A DNA stretch of 64,000 nucleotides from Morinoia aosen (lineage: Eukaryota; Arthropoda; Malacostraca; Amphipoda; Talitridae). Each line of letters begins with the position of its first letter. Within the stretch, counting starts at the first letter, position 1. The DNA is taken from positions 48,638,859-48,702,858 of the forward strand of contig CM059575.1 in the NCBI GenBank assembly GCA_030386875.1. Direction: 5' to 3'. The notes beneath the pieces were generated by a model, which saw nothing but the letters and a program-made list of their open reading frames with translations, ran no database searches and was not told the DNA's origin. Positions 1-11,972 of this stretch are shown piece after piece. Made by a program: the position numbers and the translations under genes.

Positions 1-1084
1 ACGGTGGCTATAAGATAACGGTAATATGAGCACAAAAGTGCGTGAGAGTTAACATTCTATAAACTAGACTAATTTAGAAAGTCTACATTTTTGGATGCCT
101 CATAGATACACCCTGATTCAAGCCCAACACCGACATGGGACGCGAGAGGTCCAGCATGCTAGTAAACCTATTATAATCTTGTTCATTTGAGTAGGTCGGT
201 TGTCTCTATCAGACATCAGCTTAAGTCAAAATTCAACTCCGAGCTTTGAGGAAAATTGTGAGGGACGTTTCAACGCTTCCCATTTGGTAACCAAGCGCAC
301 AGGAAAACATTTATGAGACAACTCTCACTTTGCCAATACATTGTAAGAAAGTCACGTTTTACTTGGCCAAACTTGAGTTAACTCTCTATTTCAGATATCT
401 GCTTAATCTCTCCCATTGTAATTTCAGTGCGATTTTCGTATAAATGTTTATTGATTATGAATTATTACGACCGCGCAGAAAGTTTAATATTTAATCACTT
501 CCCAAGTTATGAATGAAGGTACACAAACAAACTGACCTAATATTTCGCTGGTGGTCCAACATACTTCCACAATCGTGGTAGGTTGATGAATGTTTATTTG
601 ACGGAGTAAAAACACAATAAGAGCAGTGGGAATATATTTTCGCTAACAAGTCACACACGAAGTCTAAACCTCCTTTCAAATACATTTTTGGTTCATAAAA
701 ATGGGCTGAAACGGTATATCTTAAATAACTACACATTATTTTCATTATAATAAGACATCTCCGACAATAAACAGAAAATTTATTTTCTCGTTTCTCTCTG
801 ATATATCGGCATGAAATTTGACAAGTAATATCGGATTAGAAATTCCTCCCTTAGTTGAAACTGATAATAATATTATTTCCAAACTACACAGTTTCAGTTG
901 AACTGAATCATCGCGTGTTATTTTAGCTAATGAAAACATTCGTGTTGATCCGACTGAAATTTAGAGCACACTCTAGATTAAATACCTGTAAATCACACAC
1001 AAGTGCACCAATACGTTATATATGACACACAATAGAACAAACTAAATAAAAAACACTCTCACACAGCAATTACCATGAATATAA
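1..1084. other. AT-rich stretch, nothing recognised
   Basis: I see no gene, repeat boundary or RNA gene here. The short open frames have low-complexity translations and resemble no family I know. Confidence 0.5.
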
Positions 1085-2105
1085 TAGTTTTATAACACAA
1101 CTTAAAGAAACTAACGGTTTTTCTCATACAATTTAAAAAAGTAATAAAAAATACTTCAGGAGCGAAATAAGCTGAGTCGAGGTATTCAAAACATGCTTAT
1201 AACATTCGAATAGATATTAAGGGAACTAAAAATTTTTAAATTTACCAATACCCACTTCCCCCCTCCCCCTCAAAGCGAAATTTCTAAAAAACTTTATTTT
1301 TCAGCCAATATTGTACGTAGAGACGATTAGTTTTTTGTTCGATTCAAAATGAACTGGTCTACAAAACTGAGGTCAAGTTTTTTGATATTGCTTCAAAAAA
1401 AATTTAAGAAGTGTTTGAAATTTTTTAAACAAAGTATATTTACTTTTAGTTATTACTTTGTATGGCAATAAAAAAGTTTCCAATAACCTTTTCAAAAAAC
1501 TCCTACGCAGATTCATAGTACTCACCTTGATCTTTACGATGCAAAACAAATTTCCTCCATAAGTAAAAACTGTTGGATAAATAATTGAAAAATGGAATGC
1601 TCTTTTCTCATAAGTTTTTTTTCGGCTGTGCGGCTCAATTTTTCCTAGTTTTTCACGTATGAAGGAGATCTTTTTTGCATCGTAAAGATCAAAGTGAGTG
1701 CTATAAATACGCGTAGTAGTTTTATGATAAGTTAACTAGAATTTTTTATTGACAAGCAAAGAAAAAAATAAAATTTTGGTTTGCTTCTATTTCAAACATT
1801 ATTTAATTTTTTTTTGAGCGATATCAAAACACTGGATCTCAATTTTGTAGATCAGTTCATTGTGAATCAGACAAAAAAAACTAATCGTGTCTGGGTACAA
1901 TATTGTTTGAGAAATAGGGCGTTTTGGAAATTTCCCTATGAGGGGGAGGGGGGTATTGGTGAATTCCAAAAGTTTTGGGTTCTGAACATCCATTCCAATG
2001 TTCTAAACATGTTGTGAATACCTCCAAGCTCATTTCGCTCCTGAAGCATTTTTTTATCATATTTTTTAATTTTACAAGAAAAAACCGTCGTTTCCCTAAA
2101 ATTGG
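1085..2105. repeat. Large imperfect inverted repeat (about 0.5-kb arms)
   Basis: The left arm (about 1085-1590) reads, in reverse complement, like the right arm (about 1610-2105). Matching landmarks are the C-rich tract at 1250-1275 against the G-rich tract at 1938-1960, the block near 1320-1370 against 1815-1900, and the block at 1520-1550 against 1665-1700. Short open frames on both strands across the arms are mirror images and are not genes. It is probably an old palindromic transposable element. I could not define a target duplication. Confidence 0.6.
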
Positions 2106-2781
2106 TCTCGAGAAAACGCACGAAACTTGATAGTCAGAAAATTCATAACTTGTGCTGCACAACATTGAAATGAAGCCCATGAGTTTAGAGCACGAGAAAA
2201 AAATTGTACTTAATTATATCAATGATAAATGAATAAAATTTTATAATATCTGGACACGAAATAAAATAATAGTTCAAATCGACCTTACATAATTTTAACA
2301 CTCTCTTTGATATCTTAATATATCACAACCCAACATCTGATCATGACAACGTACGTCAACTACAGATGTGAACACATTTGTAAGGTTATGCTTGATGATC
2401 TACGCTCTGAGGCCGTGGAGACACCACAAATAAGCTTGTGTTTGCCCTCACAATTCAGCAAAACTTTCACAAGCCATCATCAAAAAACTTCTTACTAGAA
2501 AACTACCGCAAGAACTCACTCCTGAATATATAAATATGTTCGCGTGATAACTTTTTTCTATTGCATAAATGGAAACTTTGCATTGAATTAAATATGTAAC
2601 GAATTCAATTATATATATCGAAATGCATTTTCGTTCCCTTAGTTGCAATAGAAATTCAAAAATTAAAATTTGGAAAATTAGGTAAATAATGTCAATTTTA
2701 CGGGTAGAGATCCCCTTAAAATAAGCCAATTCACAAGTAAACTTGGTTTGTTTTAACTCAAATTTCACAGCCATTACCTTT
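2106..2781. other. Non-coding stretch, nothing recognised
   Basis: This is AT-rich sequence between the palindrome and the first LINE fragment. The 108-codon open frame on the minus strand is lysine, isoleucine and leucine rich and matches no family I recognise. Confidence 0.4.
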
Positions 2782-3231
2782 TCTGTAGTATTTCTCAGTT
2801 GAACAAATCCTTTCTGTATTATTTCTCAGTTCAACAGGTCCTAATACAATGACATAATAATATGCGGTGACTTCAATTATGATAAACTGAAAAATGAAAG
2901 CTATGAACCAATCTCTAATTTCCTGAATGCCTTTCAGCTTAAATCCTTCCTTCCGATCATCACAAAGCCGACACGAATATTCTCAGAATCTGCTACGCTG
3001 CTTGACAATATTTTTATGACAGACCCAACTGATTTTCTTGCTGGAATAATTAATTTTGACTTATACGATCATTTTCCAGTTTTTTTTATTAAGAAAAATG
3101 TTTATATTGCTTGCACCAAGCCACGGGCTGAAACTTTCTCATATCGTAAAGTAAACGAATCGAATTTAGAAGAAATGCGCACCGTTCTAGAAGAATCAAT
3201 GTCAACATTGCACATCTCTCAGCCCAATAAG
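2782..3231 (+). pseudogene. LINE copy 1, 5' part: endonuclease fragment (CR1/L2-like)
   Basis: From about 2842 the plus strand encodes part of an apurinic/apyrimidinic-type LINE endonuclease, with the conserved GDFNYD block, then LLDNIFMTDP and DHFPVF. Residue by residue it matches the endonuclease of the fuller copy at 57534-58661 on the minus strand. The frame is open up to the proline-asparagine at 3231 and is then cut by a TAA-flanked insertion. The same frame resumes at 19001. The beginning of the endonuclease is missing, as expected for 5' truncation, and the edge at 2782-2830 carries a short duplication of the first bases. Clade is inferred from the protein and the short tandem repeats at the 3' end. 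Confidence 0.85.
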
Positions 3232-4450
3232 GGTGCGTGCACACACTACGAGCGGAGCGAGCGAAGCGGAGCGGTGCGGCGCGTGTGTTCACATGTGAGC
3301 TGAGCAGAGCGACCTACAGACTCAGTGTTTCCACGAGCAGGGTAATTACCCCATTTTAGGGTAATCAGGGGTACCTTAGGGTAATGTTTAGGGTAATGAA
3401 AAATATGGGCAAATCTAGGGTAATCAGAGCTCTGTGAAGGAAGTACCCGCCTAATCTACGAAATATAGAAAATTGAAAGCCAATTAAAAGCACCCTACTG
3501 GTCACCACTTGAACGAAATGCAGTGAAACAAGTCAGAATTTAGTGTTCACAAAACTGCACTGCTGCTGTGGTTACTGTCGCACATTTGAATGTCATCAGG
3601 CATCGCTTACGAAAGACGGCGTCAAGATACGAAGCCAAAATATCTCTTGTCCACTTCGTTTTGATAAATGAATCTGAGTTGCATTTAGCTTATAAAAACC
3701 TCGATTGGTGTCAGACTGTCAGCAACAGCCAGTCGACGAAAGTCACTGTCCTATTATGATTGCGCAAGTGGTTATAAGCTTCAACAGAATATTGACAGGT
3801 ATGTTTGTTGTATTTTTAAATACAACAGCTAATATATTTCATCGTAGAAATAATTAATAGGTTCATTCTTGTGATAGCCATTGAATTAAACAGCAGAGTT
3901 ACCTCACAGCGCCGATATTTTGCCAGCTAATTAGATGGAAAGCGTCCCATTCCATAGCCATGCTGCCCGCCAACGAAGCATGTTATTGGAGCGATGCAAA
4001 CAAAAAATTTTAGACAGGGTTCTATGAGGGTTCTTTGAGGGTTTTAGACAGGGTTCTCTGAAAGGTGCTAATGGCGAAAGGAAGAAGCTAAAAATTTAGT
4101 TAAAAAAATTCATATAAACAAAAAATTACAGCTTTTAACTTGAAACTTGCAATACATGTTTGTATTCTCACTGTCTTTCTTAGGCGCTGTAACACGGACA
4201 TAGAATTTGGTATGGCTGCGATCATGCTTGGAATTCCGTCAACCGAAATTGAAGCACTAGGGTTTCACTGAGTGTTGGTGCAAGTTTATACATATTAATA
4301 AAGGAAAGGTAGTTTCTTTCCAATATTCTCTGAATTTCCTCACCCGCCCTTTGGGAAATGAATAAATTTGATTACTTTACGATCAACTTTATGAGTTGAT
4401 GAGTGAGTGTGATTGCAACGAAGTCTCTGGGAAGCATATGTGATGTAACA

Positions 4451-4812
4451 GATTAGATTAGATTAGTCGTTAGTTTTAGCCTCCCTACCCAGCAACAAAT
4501 GCGATCCAAAGAGAGGAAGGAGGAAGGCACCATTTAGTATGGAGTTAAGGAAACGCGGAATCTACGCAGAAAGGGCATAGAAACAGTAAGTTGTGAAAGA
4601 AGTTCATGAAACAAGACCAAAGTAGAAGAAGAAAGCAATAGGTGCTGAAAAACAGGAAAGTAGTCAACCGAAAAATAGTGGTCCTTAACATAACAAAACC
4701 ATTTATTTCAACAAAAAAAGGCCTACCTAACTCTCAGCTCGTGCCCTGACATTGTCCCCCAGGGAGCAGTAGTTCCCATAGATACAGTAATTGTATCCCC
4801 CTGAGGGGATGA
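4451..4812 (-). mobile_element. SINE copy 1 (in hAT remnant 1)
   Basis: This is a full copy of the window's SINE family. Read on the minus strand, the head starts with the CCCCTCAGGGG palindrome and the tail ends in TAATC repeats at 4451. The flanking duplication GATGTAACA is present at 4442-4450 and 4813-4821. The family is about 350-360 bp with a short-repeat tail and 9-15 bp duplications, which is how LINE-mobilised SINEs insert. Confidence 0.8.
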
Positions 4813-5028
4813 GATGTAACAAGATTGGATAAAATCCGTAATGAAAATATATGACGAAGGTCATGTGTGAGGAAAGCCAGAGAGTGGATCAGAGAGAGTA
4901 GATCAAAGTGTTAGGTTAGATTGAGTATGTGGAAAGAATGGCTGAAGCGCGTGAATGGATGAAAAATTAAATTAAAAATAGGTAATTATATTGGGGATAG
5001 GTACACATAATATTGCATTTCTCGCAGC

Positions 5029-5545
5029 ATGGCAGATGATCGTGCACCGAGTGAGGAAGAGCCAACGACACCACCTCGAAAAAAGGAAAGCTCCACTTGA
5101 AAGCTAAAAACTATCAGCAGAAATTTAAAGATTCGTGGACATCGGAACCTGGGTTTGATGGATGGTTAGCCAAATCATCAAAATCAACAGAGCAATAGGA
5201 TGTGGCATATTTTAAGGTTTGTTAGACTGATATTACTTGTGGGAAATCGGAGATCAAGCGTCGTTCTCTCAGAGACACAAACTACGATCCATGGTAGCAA
5301 AAAAAACAGCAATTTCCAGCTACGTGCTATCCAATGCTCCTCTCGAAAATCGTGCTCGGAAAGCGGAACTGAAAGTTGGTGCAGTTTTAGCTAAGCACCA
5401 CCTACCTATCTCATTGTGTAAGATTTTTTTAGATTTGATGATATTAAAATTCCCAGATCAGGAGTCGCTGAAAAAGATGCGCCTTGGAAAACAGCGGGCA
5501 TCAAACAATTCGACAGGTATTTGGAACACATCTTGTACGTGATAT
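5029..5545 (+). pseudogene. hAT transposase N-terminal fragment (BED-finger type)
   Basis: A candidate start at 5029, just after a splice-acceptor-like TTTCTCGCAG, gives an acidic N-terminus (MADDRAPSEEEPTTPPRKKE). After a frameshift near 5085 the translation continues with KFKDSWTSEPGFDGWLAK and a cysteine-bearing stretch resembling the degenerate BED finger of hAT proteins. In another frame (5237-5542) it continues with ARKAELKVGAVLAKHHLPIS and the FPDQESLKKMRLGKQRAS block that follows the finger in this hAT group. The DDE catalytic part is absent. At least two frameshifts and several stops show it is dead. Family assignment is from memory of protein patterns. Confidence 0.65.
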
Positions 5546-5783
5546 CGTCTGGGATATCGAACCAGCATTCTAACGCCGATCAACTGGCCTTCCCTCCTGA
5601 CGCTCATGCAGTATGTAACACAGTGCTAATTCATACTGACGGAGCTCTGGAAACCAGGCCATTTACCTTTTAGTTAATTTATAGATCATATGTCAAGATG
5701 AGCTGTTTTAGGGTAATCTGGGGTAATCAACACCCTTCAGTTAGGGTAATTTGAGTCGCCTCGCGTGGAAACCCTGCCTACAG

Positions 5784-6480
5784 CATGGTAGACTAAAGGA
5801 GGTAACGTCACTTCTATGGGGACGTCAGTGCACATTCGCAAACTCGACTAGCCAATAGAAAGGCTTCATTTCACACAAGCCGGATGACGTCACTAGGGTG
5901 ACGTGACGTCAGCAGCGGCAGCGTACTCTGCCTTCCAGACGTACGATCAGAAACAGAACCGACAGCCGGTGTTGCTTCCGCACGACGGATTTTAGAAAAA
6001 TAGAATTCCGTCCGCCTCCGAACTTTTCCACCAATACTAAATGGTTATCGATCTCCGAGTTCATCATCCGGACAGCTTCTTGAATTAAATGCTCAATTGA
6101 AACAATAGGAAAATTAATTTAATTCAGTTCAGTGATACTTTTCTATACTGATGAAGCAGACGATTGCGCGCCGTGTTCAATTGTAAAAAGGATCATATAA
6201 AATTCAACATAGAGATATCGTTTATTTGTAATAAAAAGTGCGACATAAGAATTCCGCTTATAAGTTCATGAACTAAACAGCGGGAGAATGTATTTTCAAA
6301 TGTATATGCGTTTCGAGCATTCAAATTTTTCGAGTAATGCCAACACCCTAAAAAATTGCAAAATTTTCTTTCAAGCGCCATTCCTGCTTCAATACCAAAG
6401 AAACTCGGACACATTGAGTACTTGAACACACACCCGTTATAAACTATTGCATTTCTTAAAGTTACATAACGAACAGAGGG
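5784..6480. other. Distal end of P-A, matching the distal end of P-B
   Basis: This segment matches the reverse complement of about 45850-46339, the other P-like element. Shared landmarks include a block of TGACGTCA-like motifs (about 5880-5915), the CGTACGTCTGG-type block near 5940, and the GACGATTGCGCGCCG block near 6160. No coding region is visible in it. Confidence 0.65.
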
Positions 6481-6872
6481 CTGATTAGATTTGGTTAGAT
6501 GTTAGTTTAAGCCTCTTCATCCGCAACACAGGCGATCCATAGATCCACAGTGAAGAAGGATTAGATTAGATGATAGTTCTAGCCTCCCAAACCGCTAAAA
6601 GAAAGGGTTCCGAAGAGAGGAAGGCACCATTTAGTATGGAGTTGTGGGAACGCGGAATCTATCCACAATGTGCGTAGAAACGGTGAGTTTAGTAAGAAGT
6701 TTATGAAATAAGATGAAATTTGAAGAAGAATGTAGTAAATGATTAAAAACAGGACAGCAGTGAACCGTAGGAAAGATGGCTCGTAACAAAATGACAAAAA
6801 AAAACTATTCTACTTCAACGAAATGAAGGCTTACCTAACCTTTAGCTCAAGACCTCCTATATTCGCCATTGG
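6481..6872 (-). mobile_element. SINE copies 2 and 3 (partial, adjoining)
   Basis: A tail fragment (6481-6559) is followed directly by a longer copy (6561-6872). The longer copy keeps the TTAGATTAGAT tail, the GGCACCATTTAGTATGGAG block and the CTAACCTTTAGCTC block but loses the palindromic head. Both are on the minus strand. Confidence 0.7.
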
Positions 6873-7039
6873 AGTGCTAAGAACAGAGAGCATTGATTAT
6901 TGCTATGCGGGAAAGTTATAATTACCAGCATTTATGATACATGGTAGTACGGATTATATAATGAAACGATAAGACGAAAAAAATATAAGAATATGACATC
7001 GTTTAGCACCTCTCGCCGCAAAAAAAAAGGAGTTTCACA

Positions 7040-7600
7040 AACAGGAAGAAAGAAGGCACCATTTGGCAGGGCATTAAGAGATCAGGGAATCTATGTACAA
7101 GGTGTGTTCTTGCAGAAGATATTTTAGATGGAAGCAGCAAGGTAGGAAGTTTATGATAAAAATTATACGTTGAATGTTAGGTTTCAAAGAACAGGATTGC
7201 AATGAACTGAGAAATAGTCGGTTCACACTAAACAACATTATGTTAGATAATTAGTAGTACAAGCCTCTCTAACCACAACAAAGTTCTATCAAATAGATGA
7301 AGGAATCATTCAATGTCAACTTGAAAGAACGGGGAATGTATGCACAAGGTTTGTTCCCACACAAGACTCCATGCACGAAACTAATAGCAAATAAAGAGGG
7401 CAGTTCATGAAACCAGGTAATAGGTGAAGGAAAACGCCAGAAATGGTGAAAAATTGACAGCAGTGAATCGAAATAGGATGGCCCATAATAAAACAAAAAC
7501 CTACGCTCTCTCAATAAAAAAGGTAATTTCCTAATTAGAACTCAAAGTCAGGAACCCCAATTAATTTGATACAGATTCGTTTGGAGCGCTACACGCAGGA
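7040..7600 (-). mobile_element. SINE copies 4 and 5 (old, divergent)
   Basis: Two diverged copies lie at about 7040-7240 and 7245-7600. Both keep fragments of the family core, such as GGCACCATTTGGC, CAGGGAATCTATG and AAGCCTCTCTAACC. They are much more mutated than neighbouring copies, so they inserted earlier. Confidence 0.5.
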
Positions 7601-8063
7601 ATACTACACTCGAGAACAGCAAGTCAGAAAATAACGGAGGAGCAGTACAAGACCGTCACTGTATACATATTACTTATTAGGATACGAAAAATAAACATAC
7701 AGAAAATGTGTCTGTAACACCCAGCTTAAGTAACGTACCGAGTATTTTTGTGGAGTGGGAGGGCTCCCTTTAGCATGAAGTGTATGAGCTGATAGAAATA
7801 AATTAAAGTCCATAATTATTATTATAATTATTATTATATAAGAAAGTTTTAGCCTCCCTTTACCACGACAAAGATGCTCAAAGAGAAGAAGGATGAAGGC
7901 AACATTTAATATGGAGTTGAGGGAACGCGGAATCTATGCACAAAGTGCATAGAAACCGTAAGCTAAGAAAGAAGTTCATGAAACAAGAAAAAGTTTAAGA
8001 AAAAATTAGTAGGTGCTGAAAAACAGGACAGCAGAGAACCGAAAAAAGATGGTCCATAGTAAA

Positions 8064-8425
8064 GATTAGATTATAAGTTAGTTTAAGCCTCCCTAACCGC
8101 TGCAAAAATAGAGCGTATCGAAGAGAGGAAGGAGGAAGGCACCATTTAGTATGGAGATAAGAAAATGAGGAATCTATGCAGAAAGGGCATAGAAACAGTA
8201 AGATGGGAAAGAAGTTCATGAAATAAGATAAAAGTGGAAGAAGAAAGTCAGAGGTGCTGAAAAAACAGGACAGCAGTGAACCGAAAAAAGGTGGTCCTTA
8301 ACATAACAAAAAACATTATATTTCAACAAAAAGAAGGCCTACCTAACTCTCAGCTCGGGCCCTCACATGGTTCCCCTGGGAGCGCTAATTCCCATAGATA
8401 CAATAGCTGTATCCCCCTGAGGGGG
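8064..8425 (-). mobile_element. SINE copy 7 (inside copy 6)
   Basis: A full-length copy with the tail at 8064 and the CCCCTGAGGGG head at 8425. It is flanked by a 14-bp duplication of its host, TGGTCCATAGTAAA (8050-8063 and 8426-8439). Confidence 0.85.
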
Positions 8426-8538
8426 TGGTCCATAGTAAAACAAACACCTATTCTATTTCAACAAAAAAAGCCTACCTAACCTTTAGTTTGGGCCCTCACG
8501 TAATCCCCCTGGGAGTGCTAATTCCCATAGATACAATA

Positions 8539-8898
8539 AGGTTAAGATTATAAGTTAGTTTAAGCCTCCCTAACCGCTGCAAAAATAGAGCGTATCGAAG
8601 AGAGGAAGGAGGAAGGCACCATTTAGTATGGAGATAAGAAAATGAGGAATCTATGTAGAAAGGGCATAGAAACAGTAAGATGGTAAAGAAGTTCATGAAA
8701 TAAGATAAAAGTTGAAGAAAGTCAGAGGTGCTGAAAAACAGGACAGTAGTGAACCGAAAAAAGTTGGTCCTTAACATAACAAAAAACCTTTATATTTCAA
8801 CAAAAAGAAGGCCTACCTAACTCTCAGCTCGGGCCCTCACATTTTTCCCCTGGGAGCGCTAATTCCCATAGATACAATAGTTGTATCCCCCTGAGGGG
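8539..8898 (-). mobile_element. SINE copy 8 (inside copy 6)
   Basis: A full-length copy inserted into the head of copy 6. It is flanked by a 15-bp duplication, CCCATAGATACAATA (8524-8538 and 8899-8913). It is very similar to copy 7. Confidence 0.85.
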
Positions 8899-9267
8899 CC
8901 CATAGATACAATAGTTGTATCCCCCTGAGGGGCCCATGGATACAATAGTTGTATCCTCCTGAGAGGAATCAAAGTCCATTATTTTGTTCATTCTCTGATG
9001 CGTTTCCCTAAAAAAGCTACCGCATTCAATATCTCTCCGAAGTTATTCCACAACATTTTTCTGTATAAAAAATAATAAATATTTAAATTGTAAATAAATA
9101 CAAATGACAGCAGTGAAGCGAAAGGTGGTCAGCAACGAAATCAAAAACGCATTCTATTCCAACATATGAATGGCTTAAGTAAGTCACTTGCAGGACTTTG
9201 CATGTTCTCCCTTAGAACAACAAATTTTCAATGTAAATACTAACAAGTTCTGCAGATTAGCTTAAGA

Positions 9268-9570
9268 GTATGACTTGGAATCAGCCTCTCTTACCACAAG
9301 ATAGCTTTTCAAAGAGAGGAAGACACACCTTTAAGTACGGAGTACGAGTACATACAGTCAATGAGGAATTAATACACAAGGTGTGTTTACACACAAGATA
9401 CGCAACGCATAGAAACAGAAAGTTGAAAATGAAGGTTATGAAAAAAATCAGAGCTGAAGAAGAAAGCCATAGGTGATGTAAAAACAGCATAGCAGAGCGC
9501 CACAAAACAATGGTCCTTGCAATTTTTTAATTGCAACAAAAAAAAGGCCTAGCAAACTCTCAGCTCGATA
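9268..9570 (-). mobile_element. SINE copy 9 (divergent)
   Basis: The order of family blocks is kept (CAGCCTCTCTTACC, AGAGAGGAAG, then AAAAAGGCCTAGC and CTCTCAGCTCG) but with many substitutions, and the head is missing. Confidence 0.55.
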
Positions 9571-10206
9571 CATTACATCACTAAATTTATTTGAGTAGGG
9601 AGCAAAATAAAAGCCAACAACTCATCCCTGCATAAATGAATAAATATTTTTACCACCTAAAAATGTATTTCGCTTCTAAAATCTCGACACAACGTAACTT
9701 TCGGACGATAATGAATTATATAAACTATTTTCCTATCAAAGACAATAATTAGAACACCATCGCTCAAGGCTCGTTTCAACATTTCCAGGCTGGTAAGTTC
9801 TAAAATGTACACACAAGACAACATAAAACTGAATTCAAATCTATGAAAGAACTAGCAGTAAATAATGACTTAGAAAACATCACAGAGCGCAAAAATGGAA
9901 GCACTCTCAATACATTAAAGCATCTTCAAACATCAGTATCAGTGCTCTGCGCACCGGTAAGTAAGGAAATACAAAAGTAGAATGAACATTTTTAATTCTA
10001 AAAGGAAAAAAAGCATAATATACTATAAAGACAAACGATAGAATGATCAGTTAGGATTAAAATTACTCTTTGTATGCGAATTCTTCTAACTACCTGCAAT
10101 TCTGAAGCCTATGACCTATTTTATACCAACTATGGGAATGATGCTCGAAATTAATTGTTCATAACCGTATCATATTCTTCACAAACAATCGTACGATTAA
10201 TTATCA
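9571..10206. other. Non-coding interior of P-A
   Basis: AT-rich sequence with no recognisable coding potential or repeat border. Confidence 0.4.
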
Positions 10207-10524
10207 ATAGATTAGATTATAAGTTAGTTTCAGCCTCCCTAACCGCTACAAAAATAGAGCGTATCGAAGAGAGGAAGGAGGAAGGCGCCATTTAGTATGG
10301 AGATAAGAAAATGAGGAATCTATGCTGAAGGGGCATAGAAACAGTAAGATGAGAAAGAAGTTCATGAAACAAGATAAAAGTTGAAGAAGAAAGTCAGAGG
10401 TGCTGAAAAACAGGACAGCAGTGAACCGAAAAAAGGTGGTCCTTAAACATAACAAAAAAAACTTTCATTTCAACAAAAAGAAGGCCTACCTAACTCTCAG
10501 CTCGGGCCCTCACATTTTTCCCCT
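10207..10524 (-). mobile_element. SINE copy 10 (head truncated)
   Basis: A well-preserved copy from the TAGATTAGATTATAAG tail to the GGGCCCTCACAT block. It lacks the final 50 bp of palindromic head. Head (5') truncation is what aborted LINE-driven insertion produces. Confidence 0.8.
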
Positions 10525-10952
10525 ACGATTATCAATAAGCAGAAGTAAAACCAGAGGGACGTTCAGAAGAGAAGAGCATTGATCAATAACAAAACATTAT
10601 TGTGCTACAGGTAACTTTTCAAAGAGAACATAAATTCAGTACAGGCTGCTGGGAAGTCTATTCTAGCATAAACTTCAGAATGTCAAAACTGGCGAGGTGA
10701 GCATAACTCAAGCTACGAGAGTATTTTCAAAGCCAGTCTAAAGCTTTTCACAGAATTCATTTTGAAACCAAAACAGCGAATTTATCATAGGATTGTAAAG
10801 GTTTCCACGAGTAAGTTACAAGTAACTTTTTCTGCCGAGTTCCAATTACGAGAAAAAAAAACAAGGATTACAAATTGGTATGGCACTTAAATACCAAGGA
10901 ATGCTAATTTATAACGCTTTAATCTAACAATGCACTCGGCCGAACCAACAAA
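10525..10952. other. Non-coding interior of P-A
   Basis: No gene or repeat recognised. Confidence 0.4.
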
Positions 10953-10963
10953 TTAACCTTGCA

Positions 10964-11327
10964 TTATTATTATTATTATATAAGAAAGTTTTAGCCTCCC
11001 TTAACCACGACAAAGATGTTCCAAGAGAGGAAAGAGGAAGGTACCATTTAGTATGGAGTTGAGGGAACGCGGAATCTATGCACAAGGTGCACAGAAACAG
11101 TAAGCTAGGAAAGAAGTTCATGAAACAAGAAAAAAGTTGAAGAAGAAAGTAGTAGGTGCTGAAAAACAGGACAGCAGTGAACCGAAAAAAGATGGTCCGT
11201 AACAAAACAAAAACCTATTTTATTACAACAAAAAAAAACCTACCTAACCTTTAGCTCGGGCCCTCACATGGTTCCCCTGGGAGCGCTAATTCCCATAGAT
11301 ACAATAGTTGTATCCCCCTGAGGGGAG
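10964..11327 (-). mobile_element. SINE copy 11 (complete)
   Basis: A full copy with a TTATTATTATTATATA tail at the left and the head at the right. It is flanked by the 11-bp duplication TTAACCTTGCA (10953-10963 and 11328-11338). Confidence 0.85.
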
Positions 11328-11338
11328 TTAACCTTGCA

Positions 11339-11972
11339 CTACCGTCTGTTATTGTGTTATGCAATAGACAACATTGTACCACATAGTAGTTCACAGCCTT
11401 AAATTATGAACAGACCAATAAAAAAATTTTATCACTAGTTCGGTACCATAGACCACCTCACAACCCCATCACTATCATTTTTTGCTTTTAGTTTATCAAA
11501 CAGCTGAGTAGAGTGAGTGACACAAAGACCAAAATTAAGCTTTCTTATATTTAATCGGAATGTATGAAGTTCTGCTGTACAGCAGCAGCAACAACATGAA
11601 GTTATAGGTTTTAAAGAAGGAAACAGTAATTCACCCTAACTTATTTCAAACGAAATACTGGGACACATGGCATAAAATGATTTTGCACACACAAGTGCTT
11701 TCAAGTAGCAGCTCAAGAAACCATTTAAAATTAACTGAATAATTTGATCTGACACAATTTATCATATTTTACTTTAGAGCACCATGTTGACAAAGGGTCA
11801 GGAGAAATGTGCAGTGGAATCCCTTGCGCACCATTTTATCAAGTTTACCTGCTGTAAAACATGTACACTGCAGAGGTCTATTGTAAGCTCTGACTGACTG
11901 TAATGTTCTACATCTGAAGAAAAACTAGATTAAGTACATTATTATTTAAGAACCGCAGGTGAGAGATTTAGG
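11339..11972. other. Non-coding interior of P-A
   Basis: No recognisable coding region. It lies downstream of the minus-strand transposase-like exon and may include its 3' untranslated or intronic sequence. Confidence 0.35.

Larger units (their letters stand above)
3321..5776. mobile_element. hAT element remnant 1 with GGGTAAT subterminal repeats
   Basis: The left end reads CAGTGTTTCCACG (from 3323) and the right end in reverse complement reads CAGGGTTTCCACG, a typical hAT terminal inverted repeat. Several GGGTAAT motifs cluster just inside both ends (about 3339-3425 and 5708-5755), as expected for subterminal transposase-binding repeats. The flanks are CCTACAGA (3313-3320) and CCTACAGC (5777-5784), a 7 of 8 match that I read as a probable imperfect 8-bp duplication. 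Two extra bases on the left make the exact border uncertain. It contains a SINE and a broken transposase N-terminus. Confidence 0.7.
7836..8932 (-). mobile_element. SINE copy 6, split by two younger SINEs
   Basis: The copy runs in three pieces: 7836-8063, 8426-8538 and 8899-8932. Each gap is filled by another full SINE flanked by a duplication of copy 6 sequence. The left border has an ATTATTATTATATA tail. Just beyond the head, 8933-8966 repeats the head sequence once more in slightly diverged form. Confidence 0.8.

Noticed and set aside
1781..2180. Overlapping open frames of 60-100 codons on both strands
   Set aside because: They lie in the arm of an imperfect palindrome, are mirror images of each other, and resemble no protein.
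10246..10455. Repeated leucine and phenylalanine-rich frames (FFRFTAVLFFSTSDFLLQLL type) as a membrane protein family
   Set aside because: These frames recur only in the SINE copies, read on the strand opposite to or across the SINE core, and are broken in most copies.
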